Source: DATHTK01 sp035463295 (lineage in GTDB: Bacteria > Actinomycetota > Rubrobacteria > Rubrobacterales > Rubrobacteraceae). From it: 64,000 nt of DNA. The DNA lies in NCBI GenBank assembly GCA_035463295.1, contig DATHTK010000028.1:85888-149887 (forward strand), written 5' to 3'. A program made the translations under genes and the position numbers. Under the pieces are notes generated by a model, which saw nothing but the letters and a program-made list of their open reading frames with translations, did not search any database and was not told the origin of the DNA. Below, in pieces: positions 1 through 8,434 of this stretch. How positions within the stretch are numbered: the first letter of the stretch is position 1; each line of letters opens with the position of its first letter.

Positions 1-104
1 CTGCTGCGCGGAATGAGCTAGCGCCGAGCAACCGTAGTTCACTGAGCAGATCTGGTCTCCTGTGTCTCAGTGGGGGATACCAGGCCGCGGGCGGCGCGCG
101 CCGG

Positions 105-110
105 TAGAAT
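105..110 (+). promoter_or_regulatory. -10 box TAGAAT of the first gene
   Basis: TAGAAT lies exactly 6 nt before the GTG at 117, so the predicted transcription start coincides with the start codon. No Shine-Dalgarno sequence is present. The same geometry recurs at 1478, 43469 and 55087. Confidence 0.5.
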
Positions 111-116
111 GGGCTC

Positions 117-560
117 GTGGAACGAGAAGATCCAGGGGGTGGAGCCGTCCGGGTTGGGATGGTGTGGGGTGGGATCGGAGGGTTCGTGGGATTTCTGGCT
201 TCGCTCCTGGGCTCTCTGTCGGGGATCGTCGTCGCCCTTTTTGTCGGCCTCTCTTGCGGGAAGAGGGCGGCCGTGGCCGAGGCCGGGCGGCGATCCGGGG
301 GGCTGTCCGGTCTGATCGGCGGGGTGGTCGCGGCGCCGGTATACGTGGTCGCGGCGGCTGCCGGGGCGCTGGTGGCGGCACGTTGGATAGGGACACAGCG
401 GCTCGCGAGCATGCTCTCGGAGATGCTCGAAACGGAGATCTCCGCTCAGGAGGCCTGGTGGTTCTTTCTCGCCAGCCTGGTCGTGGCGGCGATCTTCCAG
501 GTCGCGGTTCTGGTCGGGGCTGCCGTCGCCGCCGGCGCCTGGGCCGAGAGGAAGAGGTAG
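117..560 (+). CDS. small glycine/alanine-rich membrane protein, unknown function
   Basis: I do not recognise this 147-residue protein. It has three or four strongly hydrophobic segments: about residues 15-45 (VWGGIGGFVGFLASLLGS, then SGIVVALFVGL), 64-90 (GGLSGLIGGVVAAPVYVVAA onward) and 112-142 (WWFFLASLVVAAIFQVAVLV). A basic patch (KRAAVAEAGRR) sits between the first and second, and the C-terminus AERKR is charged. It is therefore probably a small polytopic inner-membrane protein. The GTG start at 117 fits a TAGAAT box 6 nt upstream; an in-frame ATG at 159 is the alternative. It stands alone on the plus strand with a degenerate stretch downstream. Confidence 0.55.
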   Translation: MEREDPGGGAVRVGMVWGGIGGFVGFLASLLGSLSGIVVALFVGLSCGKRAAVAEAGRRSGGLSGLIGGVVAAPVYVVAAAAGALVAARWIGTQRLASMLSEMLETEISAQEAWWFFLASLVVAAIFQVAVLVGAAVAAGAWAERKR

Positions 561-592
561 GGCCGCTCCCCCGGTTACAGAACGTCTCCCAC

Positions 593-762
593 TGCCCTCC
601 GGCGCGAAGACCGGCTACTCCATCTCTCCCCGGCTGCAAGGCTTCACCAACGGCGGCCTGCAACACATCGCCGCGGTGCGGATCGACCAGTCCGCCAACG
701 TCTGGGCTAGCATCCCGCGGAGTTCATTGGGGCCGCGGAACCGGGCAAGCAGCGTCCGATAG
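593..762 (+). pseudogene. possible beta-propeller (streptogramin-lyase-like) fragment
   Basis: The 327-bp stretch between the genes at 117 and 888 has no convincing gene. One frame, ending in TAG at 760, reads LQGFTNGGLQHIAAVRIDQS followed by ANVW, which resembles one blade of NHL/Vgb-type propellers (typically ...GIAVDGSGNVWVAN...). There is no start codon and only about one repeat is present, so at best this is a remnant. Confidence 0.25.
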
Positions 763-887
763 GTGACCGAACAAGCTTGACGAAAAGGTAGACCCCGGCG
801 TGCGGACTGGGGCTGAGGGTAAAAGCGGACCGGCCAGCATCCGCCAGTTCGTGTGATCCGGCGCCCCGATCCTCATGCTTCGCTCTC

Positions 888-1376
888 TCAGTCCTTGCGA
901 GCCGCCTCGGCGGCGCCCTCGCCGAAGACCAGATCGTCTTCAGCGTCTTCCGGGCGCCCCTGTGGGATACCGGCCTCTTCGAGGCGCCGATCCTTCTGAT
1001 ACTTCCGGATGGCGGCCTTCAGGGTGCCGAGGCCGAGAGTGGCGCACTTGGGACGGGAGGCGACGATCTGACGCCCGAGCTTTTCGATCATCTCGTTGTA
1101 GTCCATCTGGAGCACCTGGTCCATCGTCAGGTTGCCCTCGTGGATCTCCTCGAGCACCATGCTGGCCGCCGCCATGCTGATGGTGCACCCCTCGCCTTCG
1201 TAGGTGGCGTCCTCTATGTGATCGTGGTCCTCGGCTCCCTTGAGGTAGACCGTAACCACGTCCCCGCAGCCCGGGTTGCCGCCCGGCATCTCCACGTCGG
1301 CGCCCTCAAGCGCGCCGTGGTGGCGCGGCCTCTGGTAGTGGTCCAGAAGTATCTGTATCTGCAACTGCCTGTCCAA
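888..1376 (-). CDS. sufU: SufU-type iron-sulfur cluster assembly protein
   Basis: This 162-residue protein belongs to the IscU/NifU N-terminal family, in its SufU subgroup. SufU proteins accept sulfur from the cysteine desulfurase SufS and pass it to the SufBCD scaffold. The three conserved cysteines are visible: Cys37 in NPGCGD (with Asp39), Cys64 in GEGCTIS and Cys111 in RPKCATL. Conserved QILLDHYQRPRH starts the fold. The TTG at 1376 is preferred because GGAGAGG lies 5 nt upstream. An in-frame TTG at 1397 adds seven residues and lacks such a site. No sufS or sufBCD is nearby. The gene is divergent from ychF. The acidic C-terminal tail (about 25 residues) is longer than usual. Confidence 0.88.
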   Translation of the reverse strand: MDRQLQIQILLDHYQRPRHHGALEGADVEMPGGNPGCGDVVTVYLKGAEDHDHIEDATYEGEGCTISMAAASMVLEEIHEGNLTMDQVLQMDYNEMIEKLGRQIVASRPKCATLGLGTLKAAIRKYQKDRRLEEAGIPQGRPEDAEDDLVFGEGAAEAARKD

Positions 1377-1418
1377 GAGTACCTCTCCGTCGTACAAAGA
1401 CGCCCGTCCTCGCGACCG

Positions 1419-1424
1419 ATTCTA
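1419..1424 (-). promoter_or_regulatory. -10 box TAGAAT for sufU
   Basis: On the minus strand TAGAAT lies 42 nt upstream of the TTG at 1376, leaving a leader of about 35 nt that contains the GGAGAGG ribosome binding site. It sits back to back with the ychF promoter. Confidence 0.4.
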
Positions 1425-1474
1425 CCGTAACCTCGCGAGAACATGACGAACCGCGTTCCCAATTTGCTACTACT

Positions 1475-1483
1475 TGATACAAT
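1475..1483 (+). promoter_or_regulatory. extended -10 promoter of ychF (TGATACAAT)
   Basis: The TGnTACAAT extended -10 element is followed by 6 nt and then the ATG at 1490, so the mRNA should be leaderless. No good -35 is visible, as expected for extended -10 promoters. The 12-nt string TTGATACAATAA recurs at 16978-16989. Confidence 0.55.
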
Positions 1484-1489
1484 AACTTT

Positions 1490-2575
<1,086 letters not shown>

Positions 2576-2584
2576 GCTCGCCTC

Positions 2585-3232
2585 GTGCCGCCGTTCGCTC
2601 GCCCAGAGAAACCCCTTCACGAGTGCCGCGTAGCACTTGTTACGACCGGCGGGGTACACCTGCCCGGTGACCGGCGCTTCGACATAGACGACCCGGCGGG
2701 GGACTGCTCGTACCGCGAGATCCCCGCCCACGCGGACGACCTCACCTGGACCCACGACTACTACCGTCCCGACGAGGGCACCGACCTCGACTCGGTCTTC
2801 CCTTTGTGGACCTTCCGCGAACTGGAGAGAGAAGGGGTGATAGGGGAGCTGAACCCCCGCCACTTCAGCTTTATGGGGGCGATCCACTACCCCGAGCCCC
2901 TCGTCCGCGAGACGGCCCCCGACGTTGCGAGCAAGCTCGTCGCCGACCGGGTAGACCTCGCTTTCCTGACGCCTTCCTGACCTCTCTGTCACCGGTCCGT
3001 GCGGCTGGTATGCGACGCGATCGAGGGGCGGAACATACCGACGGTGACGCTCGCGATAGAGAGAGGCATCGGGGCGCCGCGGGTAGCCCGGGTGCCGTTC
3101 CCGTACAACTTCCCGATGGGGGAGCCGGGGGACCGCGACCGTCACCGGGAGGTCGCCCTCGCCGCGCTCGCCCTGCTCCACCGCCTCCAAGCGCAGGGCG
3201 AGGTAGAGTTGCCCTTTGTCTGGCGGAGATAG
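2585..3232 (+). CDS. GrdB-like reductase, probable selenoprotein (in-frame TGA at 2978)
   Basis: One reading frame runs from GTG 2585 to TAG 3230, interrupted only by TGA 2978-2980. Both sides match the short glycine/sarcosine/betaine reductase selenoprotein B-like family. Before it: RVALVTTGGVHLPGD, FRELEREGVIGELNPRHFSF and ADRVDLAFLTPS. After it: PLCHRSVRLVCDAIEGRNIP. Family members usually have C-P-x-C-H at this site, so the TGA sits at the first redox residue and gives a UxxC pair (U132, C135). A SECIS-like hairpin follows the TGA. Full length would be 215 residues. The enzyme's substrate is unknown; a thiol/selenol redox role is inferred from the motif. It follows ychF by 9 nt. The alternative is a Cys-to-stop mutation. 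No sel genes are in the window. Confidence 0.75.
2991..3009 (+). promoter_or_regulatory. SECIS-like hairpin after the in-frame TGA
   Basis: ACCGG (2991-2995) pairs with CTGGT (3005-3009), with one G-U pair. T2996 is bulged, CC pairs with GG above it, and the apical loop is GTGC (2999-3002). Exactly 18 nt separate the TGA from the loop G. Bacterial SECIS elements lie just downstream of UGA inside the coding region and expose a G in a small loop, often with a bulged U below it. The pairing was found by eye and its energy was not computed. Confidence 0.5.
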
Positions 3233-3271
3233 CATCTCGGCGCGCCGCCTCTTCGAAGGGGCGTGCTGATA

Positions 3272-3277
3272 TATACT
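3272..3277 (+). promoter_or_regulatory. possible -10 box TATACT
   Basis: TATACT lies 36 nt upstream of the preferred GTG start at 3314. No clear -35 is seen. Confidence 0.3.
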
Positions 3278-3313
3278 CTCTGCGTAGAGACCCGACACGA
3301 AGGTAGACTCAAG

Positions 3314-4003
3314 GTGGCCCTGGTTTTCGTCTTTTTCGTAGCACTGTTCGTCGTATTGTTCCTCTTCTTGCTGCCGATACTCTTCTCGCTGCAGGCGGTG
3401 GGGAGCCTCTTCGTCTACCCGCGGCAGCTCAGGGCGATGTTCGGAAACAAGATACTTCGCCGCAACCACGCCCTCGAGCACGCGACTATCGTCGTCATGA
3501 TGGAGAGGGAGCCGGGGCGCAAGCTGAACGGGTTCTCGACCGACGAGGGCTTCTTCGTGCAGGGCGTCCGGTCTCTCGAGGAGGTCGAGAGCGCTGCGAG
3601 GGAGGCGCTGCGAAGGCTGCGCGGTGGGGAGAAGAGGCTCGCCATTCACCGCAACTGCGGTACGACGATCGTGGCGGCCAACCTCCTCACGGCTGTCTTC
3701 TTCCTCGGCTCTCTCGCCATCGGGCTGTACCTGGACTGGCCGATCTACCTGCTCGTCGTGGGCGCCGTCGTGCTCGCCTTCGCCCTGCGCGTGCCCCTCA
3801 GCCTCTTCTTGCAGCGCTTCGTCACGACCGATACCGACCTCTCGAACGTCGAGGTCGGCTGGGTCGAGCCGGCGAACCCCCAGGACATGCGGGGCGGCAT
3901 CCTCGGCCTCCTGCTCGCCGCCTCCACCGCGCGAGTCCGCGTCTTTCACACCGACCCGGACGCCGTCGAGATCCTGCGGGACGACGGAGCGGTCGTCCGG
4001 TAG
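3314..4003 (+). CDS. DUF6391-like membrane protein
   Basis: This 229-residue protein has an N-terminal membrane segment (VALVFVFFVALFVVLFLFLL), a soluble region containing RRNHALEHATIVVMM and IHRNCGTTIVAANL, two or three further membrane helices, and a soluble C-terminus. The HALEHATI signature is the hallmark I associate with the DUF6391 family, whose function is unknown; the family name is from memory. The frame is open back to 3263, but GTG 3314 is preferred because GAAGG lies upstream and the membrane helix then starts the protein. It follows the GrdB-like gene by about 80 nt and has its own possible -10, so it may be a separate unit. Confidence 0.6.
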   Translation: MALVFVFFVALFVVLFLFLLPILFSLQAVGSLFVYPRQLRAMFGNKILRRNHALEHATIVVMMEREPGRKLNGFSTDEGFFVQGVRSLEEVESAAREALRRLRGGEKRLAIHRNCGTTIVAANLLTAVFFLGSLAIGLYLDWPIYLLVVGAVVLAFALRVPLSLFLQRFVTTDTDLSNVEVGWVEPANPQDMRGGILGLLLAASTARVRVFHTDPDAVEILRDDGAVVR

Positions 4004-4069
4004 AACACAGAACGCGCCATCCATTACGTTAGTATGGTCCCTGGCGAGACTCTGCCGGAGGAGGAGAGC

Positions 4070-5443
4070 ATGGAGAACGGGTCCTCGTACGACGTCCTGA
4101 TCGTCGGTGGCGGACAGGCGGGTGTTCCACTGGCGCACAGGCTCGCCGGCGTCGGGATGTCCGTCGCTCTCGCCGAGCGCAGGGACCTGGGTGGCTCGTG
4201 CGTGAACTTCGGCTGTACGCCGACCAAGGCCGCCATAGCCTCGGCGAAAGTCGCTCACCAGGCGCGCCGCGCCGCCGAGTTCGGGCTCCGGATACCGGAG
4301 GTCGCGGTGGACTTTCCGGCCGTGCTCGATCGCGCGCGGGGCATGGCCGAGAAGAAACGCGCCGGTCTCGACAAGGGGTTCGCGGGCACCGACAACCCCG
4401 AGCTCATCCGCGGCCACGCACGCTTCGTCGGCCGCGTTGACGCCGGCTTCCAGCTCAGCGTGGGGGAGAGGTCCGTCGTCGCCCGTCAGGCGATCATAAA
4501 CACCGGGACGCGCACGCTGGTGCCCCCAATAGAGGGCCTCTACGACGTGGACTTCATCGACTCCGGCAACTGGCTCGAACGGACGGAGCTCCCGGAGCAC
4601 GTGGCGGTCGTCGGCGGGAGCTACATCGGGCTCGAGATGGCCCAGTTCTACTACCGGATGGGCAGCCGCGTTACGGTGGTCGTGGGAAGCTCGGACCGCG
4701 TGATCGCGCGGGAGGACGACGACGTCTCCGGCGCCCTGCGCGCGTTGCTGGAGGAGGAAGGCATCTCCTTCGTCTTCTGCGAGCGGGCCGAGAGGGTGAG
4801 AGAGGACGGCGGGGGCATCGTGTTGGGCCTGAGCAGAGGGGAGTTGGACGAGGTCCGGGCATCGCACCTCTTTCTGGCGACCGGGCGCCGGCCGAACACC
4901 GACGATCTCGGTCTGGAGACCGTAGGGCTCGGGACGCAGAAGGGCATCGTCGAGGTCGACGAGCGGCTGGCGACCGCGGTGGAGGGCATCTGGGCGGCGG
5001 GGGACATCCGGGGAGGTCCCATGTTCACCCACACCTCCTGGGACGACTACAGGGTCCTCCTCTCCCAGCTCGCCGGCGACGGGTCGCGCACCACGGAGCG
5101 CGTCGTGCCCTACGCCATCTTCACCGACCCGGAGCTCGGACGGGTGGGCATGACCGAGCGCGAGGCTCGCGAGGCTGGCTACGAGGTCCGGGTCATGCGC
5201 TTCGACATGGAGTCGGAGAAGAGCAAGGCGCTGGAGATCGGGGAGAACAGAGGTTTTATCAAGGTGGTCGCCGACGCTGCGAACGACCGTATCCTCGGGG
5301 CGGCGGTCCTGAGCGCCGAGGGGGCGGAACTGGTCCACCTCTACGTGGACCTCATGAACGCCGGCGCGTCCCTCGATACGCTCCGGGACGCGATCCACAT
5401 CCACCCCACGCTCGCGGAGGACATCCAGGGCGCCGTCTCCTGA
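4070..5443 (+). CDS. FAD-dependent pyridine nucleotide-disulfide oxidoreductase (mercuric-reductase-like)
   Basis: This 457-residue flavoenzyme is in the class I disulfide reductase family (dihydrolipoamide dehydrogenase, mercuric and glutathione reductases). Visible elements are the FAD-binding VLIVGGGQAG at residues 9-18, the redox pair CVNFGC (Cys44, Cys49), a second nucleotide-binding VAVVGGSYIGLE, and ATGRRPNTD and WAAGDIRGG in the FAD/NAD domains. The C-terminal dimerisation domain holds HIHPTLAE with the catalytic His-Glu pair. No N-terminal HMA domain or C-terminal cysteine pair is present, so true mercuric reductase activity is unlikely; the substrate is unknown. The ATG at 4070 is chosen over 4034 because GGAGGAGGAG precedes it. 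Confidence 0.85.
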   Translation: MENGSSYDVLIVGGGQAGVPLAHRLAGVGMSVALAERRDLGGSCVNFGCTPTKAAIASAKVAHQARRAAEFGLRIPEVAVDFPAVLDRARGMAEKKRAGLDKGFAGTDNPELIRGHARFVGRVDAGFQLSVGERSVVARQAIINTGTRTLVPPIEGLYDVDFIDSGNWLERTELPEHVAVVGGSYIGLEMAQFYYRMGSRVTVVVGSSDRVIAREDDDVSGALRALLEEEGISFVFCERAERVREDGGGIVLGLSRGELDEVRASHLFLATGRRPNTDDLGLETVGLGTQKGIVEVDERLATAVEGIWAAGDIRGGPMFTHTSWDDYRVLLSQLAGDGSRTTERVVPYAIFTDPELGRVGMTEREAREAGYEVRVMRFDMESEKSKALEIGENRGFIKVVADAANDRILGAAVLSAEGAELVHLYVDLMNAGASLDTLRDAIHIHPTLAEDIQGAVS

Positions 5444-5550
5444 GCCGGCTCGAAATGCCCCATGCGGTAGGCCGTGGAGACCTCGACGAGATAGAATCTA
5501 CGAGCCGCCGACAAAACAGGGGTCGGTTCCTCTAAGACGGAGACCTTTGC

Positions 5551-7455
5551 GTGAGATCCTCTGCCATCATCGACCGCGTCGCCGCGTTGCTGGAGCGGAC
5601 GTCGCCCTTCGACAGGCTTCCTTCGGAGGAGCGGCAGCAGATACTGGGGGACCTCTTGATCGAGTACTTCGAAGGGGACGAGGTCATCCTGGAGCAGGGG
5701 CGGACCCGCCACGAGTATCTCTACGTCGTGGAGTCGGGGTTCGTGCGCCTTCTGGACACCCAGACGCAGATCCTGGTGGAGGAGTGCGGCGAGGGGGACA
5801 TCTTTGGCATACACGGCCTGATCCGGCGCGGAGCGCTGCCCTACGAGGCCCGGGCGGTCGAGCCGACGGTGTGCCTGCTGCTCCGTGCGAGCAGGTTCCA
5901 GCGCCTCTACGCTGACCACGAGTCCTTCGCGGCGTTCTTCGAGAGCGGGCTACAGCGGTACAACCGCGCGAGCAAGCTGCCGCTCGACGCCTCGAGTGCC
6001 CGGTTGCTCTTCGGCACGCGTCTCGGCGAGCTCGTGCACCGGGGGCCGGTGATACTGTCGCCCGAGACGACGGCCCGGGAGGCGGCGCGGGTGATGCGCC
6101 GGGAGGACGCCGACTCCGCGGTGCTGGTGCGGGACGGGAAGATCCTCGGCATACTCTCGGACATCGACCTGCGCAACAAGCTCGTGGCGGAGGGAACCTC
6201 CTTCGAGACGCCCATCGAAGAGCTCATGAGCGAGGACGCGGTACGTCTGCGGGCGAACGCGCCGGTCTTCGAGGCCCTGATGGAGATGTTGCACCGCCGG
6301 GCCTACCACGTGATCGTCACGGAGAATGGCGGTCCCGAGGCGTCGCCCGTGGGCGTCGTCTCCGACCAGGACATCGCCCGCGCGCAGGGAGCTAGCCCCG
6401 CCTTCGTCCTCGAGCGCGTGGAGAGGGCCCGCACCCTGGATGAGCTCTCCCACCTCCGGGTAGAGACGACCGCGCTGCTCGTGGGCCTGGATCGCCAGGG
6501 GGTGCAACCCGAGGACCTCATCGCGATCAACACCGAGGCGAACGACCGGATCATGCGCCGCACGCTCTCGCTGGTCGAGGCCGAGCTGAAGGAGGAGTCG
6601 CCCGGGCTCGTCGTGGACCTGCCGTGGGCCTGGATCTCTCTCGGTAGCGAGGGTCGCGGCGAGATGGGGCTCCTCACCGACCAGGATAACGCCCTCGTCT
6701 ACGCCAACCCCCAGGGGCCGGAGGAAGACGACATGGCGGAGGAGTGGTTCCGAACGCTCGCCGAGCGGGCCAACCTGGCGCTCGCGGAGGTCGGCTTTGC
6801 GCTGTGCAAGGGCGATGTGATGGCGCGCAACCCCAAGTGGCGCAAGGCTCTGGACGTCTGGGAGGAGACCTTCCGGGCCTGGATCCTCAGCCCCGAGGCG
6901 TACGCCCTGATGGAGGCGGGTATCTTCTTCGACCTGCGCGGCCTCTACGGCGACCGCTCCCTGGTGGAGCAGATCAAGACCTCCATAGCGGGCGCGCTGC
7001 GGGAGGAGCGGCGCTTCCTGCCGTTTCTGGCGCGTAACGCCCTGGCCGACCGGCCGGCGCCCTCTTTCTTCCGCCGATTCCTGACGGAGCGGGGGCGCCA
7101 GCCTTTCGATATCAAGCGGCGTGGGATACGGCCGCTGGTGGACATCGCACGCCTCTTCGCGATGCAGACGGGCTACCTCGACTCGACCAACACCGCCGAC
7201 CGCCTGCAGCACGCCCGCACGGCGCTCCCGGATATGGCGCCGTCGGCCGAGAACGCCCTCGACGCCTACAGTTACCTGACCGAGTTCCGCTTTAGGCATC
7301 ACTTGCGGGCCATAGAGCGCGGAGAGATGCCGGAGAACCGCGTCGACCCCTCCACCTTGAGCCGGGCGCAACAGACCATGCTCAACGCGGTGTTCTCGAC
7401 CGTCGAGGGGGTGCAGGACGAGGTAGCGAGCCGTTACGGAGCGGGTACGACTTGA
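5551..7455 (+). CDS. cNMP-binding/CBS/DUF294 nucleotidyltransferase-like signalling protein
   Basis: This 634-residue cytoplasmic protein has the layout of the DUF294 family. A cyclic-nucleotide-binding domain lies at about residues 15-130 (QGRTRHEYLYVVESGFVRLL). Two CBS domains occupy about 155-285 (ETTAREAARVMRREDADSAV). A GlnD-like nucleotidyltransferase domain spans about 340-450, with SLGSEGRGEMGLLTDQDNAL carrying the Gly-Ser and Asp-x-Asp signature. A DUF294 C-terminal helical domain lies at about 490-625. Such proteins probably sense nucleotides and may nucleotidylylate a partner; the target is unknown. The start is GTG 5551. A TAGAAT box at 5492 could be its promoter. The small coiled-coil gene 4 nt downstream is probably its partner. 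Confidence 0.85.
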   Translation: MRSSAIIDRVAALLERTSPFDRLPSEERQQILGDLLIEYFEGDEVILEQGRTRHEYLYVVESGFVRLLDTQTQILVEECGEGDIFGIHGLIRRGALPYEARAVEPTVCLLLRASRFQRLYADHESFAAFFESGLQRYNRASKLPLDASSARLLFGTRLGELVHRGPVILSPETTAREAARVMRREDADSAVLVRDGKILGILSDIDLRNKLVAEGTSFETPIEELMSEDAVRLRANAPVFEALMEMLHRRAYHVIVTENGGPEASPVGVVSDQDIARAQGASPAFVLERVERARTLDELSHLRVETTALLVGLDRQGVQPEDLIAINTEANDRIMRRTLSLVEAELKEESPGLVVDLPWAWISLGSEGRGEMGLLTDQDNALVYANPQGPEEDDMAEEWFRTLAERANLALAEVGFALCKGDVMARNPKWRKALDVWEETFRAWILSPEAYALMEAGIFFDLRGLYGDRSLVEQIKTSIAGALREERRFLPFLARNALADRPAPSFFRRFLTERGRQPFDIKRRGIRPLVDIARLFAMQTGYLDSTNTADRLQHARTALPDMAPSAENALDAYSYLTEFRFRHHLRAIERGEMPENRVDPSTLSRAQQTMLNAVFSTVEGVQDEVASRYGAGTT

Positions 7456-7459
7456 TCCC

Positions 7460-7738
7460 ATGGTGACCTCCGAAGAACTGCAGCGAGAGCTCGATAGCAT
7501 CCGGCGGGAGATAGACGAGCTGAGAGAGCACGCGCTCGATATAGAGGCGGTCCTCTCCGAGATCCACGGTCGGCTCCGGTGGCTGCGAGCGGCGAACGCC
7601 CGCCTGCTCAAGAGGAGTATAGACGCGAGGATTCAGTCGCTGAAGCTTCGCTACAACATCGTGCACAACTGCTACCTGGCGGTAAAGGGGGACGAGGAGA
7701 GGAAACTGCTGAAGAGCCGGTCCGGAAGCGCTCTCTGA
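7460..7738 (+). CDS. small coiled-coil protein, unknown function
   Basis: This 92-residue protein is highly charged. Its first half is a predicted coiled coil (LQRELDSIRREIDELREHAL) and its second half is basic (RLLKRSIDARIQSLKLRYNI). I do not recognise a family. It starts 4 nt after the DUF294 gene, so it is almost certainly translated from the same mRNA and may regulate or scaffold that protein. No signal peptide or membrane segment is visible. Confidence 0.6.
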   Translation: MVTSEELQRELDSIRREIDELREHALDIEAVLSEIHGRLRWLRAANARLLKRSIDARIQSLKLRYNIVHNCYLAVKGDEERKLLKSRSGSAL

Positions 7739-7757
7739 GGGCCCGGCGAGCGTCGCT

Positions 7758-8396
7758 ATGTCAAATCCACCTCCGGGGATGAACGCCGTCTCCGTATGGA
7801 GTAATGTGTCCCGAGGAAGTGTTCGCCACGGAAGGGTTGCCCGGGATGGTGCTCCTTTGATCCTCTTGAGGTCGAGCGGTCTGGCAGCGGCGCTCGGAGG
7901 CGCGCTGTGGATTCTGCGGGCCGTTCTCGACGGGCGTCGCGCCCCTGAGACGGGCGGCTTGGCGGACGCCGCTTTCTTTATTGTGCCGCTCCTCCTGCTG
8001 GCGGGTCTCGGGGGGCTGTACGTCCTCTACGGCGATCGGCTGGCGGGGCTCGGGCATGCCGGGTTCAGCCAGGGGTTCATCGGGCTCGGGATGCTCGCCG
8101 TGGGACTCTTCGGCGAGTTCACGCTCGGCTTCGAGGGAGCCGGCAGGCTCTCCTCTCTCGGCTTTCTTGTCCTCGCCCTCGGTATGGTGCTCCTCGGCTA
8201 CGGCTCCTTCAGTAAGGAGCCGTTCCCCCGGTTCAACTCCCTGCCCCTCGTTATCGGCATCGCGGTCCCGCTGGACCTGCTCGTCGGTGAGATCCCGTGG
8301 GCGCGCATCGCGGTATCGGCGCTCTTCGGCATCGGCTGGGTACTTCTCGGGTACCTGATCTGGCAGGCGCGACCTCCCGACGAAGAGCGCTCGTAG
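7758..8396 (+). CDS. polytopic membrane protein, unknown function
   Basis: The frame encodes up to 212 residues with six hydrophobic segments from residue 34 onward, including LAAALGGALWILRAVL, FFIVPLLLLAGLGGLYVLYG, FIGLGMLAVGLFGEFTLG, LGFLVLALGMVLLGYGS, LPLVIGIAVPLDLLVG and IAVSALFGIGWVLLGYLIW. The tail is charged. The first 33 residues of the longest frame are polar and may not be translated; the TTG at 7857 is the alternative start, right before the first helix. No family is recognised. It is convergent with the antiporter gene, 38 bp away. Confidence 0.6.
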   Translation: MSNPPPGMNAVSVWSNVSRGSVRHGRVARDGAPLILLRSSGLAAALGGALWILRAVLDGRRAPETGGLADAAFFIVPLLLLAGLGGLYVLYGDRLAGLGHAGFSQGFIGLGMLAVGLFGEFTLGFEGAGRLSSLGFLVLALGMVLLGYGSFSKEPFPRFNSLPLVIGIAVPLDLLVGEIPWARIAVSALFGIGWVLLGYLIWQARPPDEERS

Positions 8397-8434
8397 TACC
8401 ACGGTACTTGCGGCCGGAAGAAGGAATACTGGCT

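Noticed and set aside
1..21. Frame ending LLRGMS-stop as the end of a gene outside the window
   Set aside because: Seven codons are too few to support a coding call.
4070..5443. Mercuric reductase (merA)
   Set aside because: The CVNFGC pair fits the family, but there is no HMA domain, C-terminal Cys pair or mer genes nearby.
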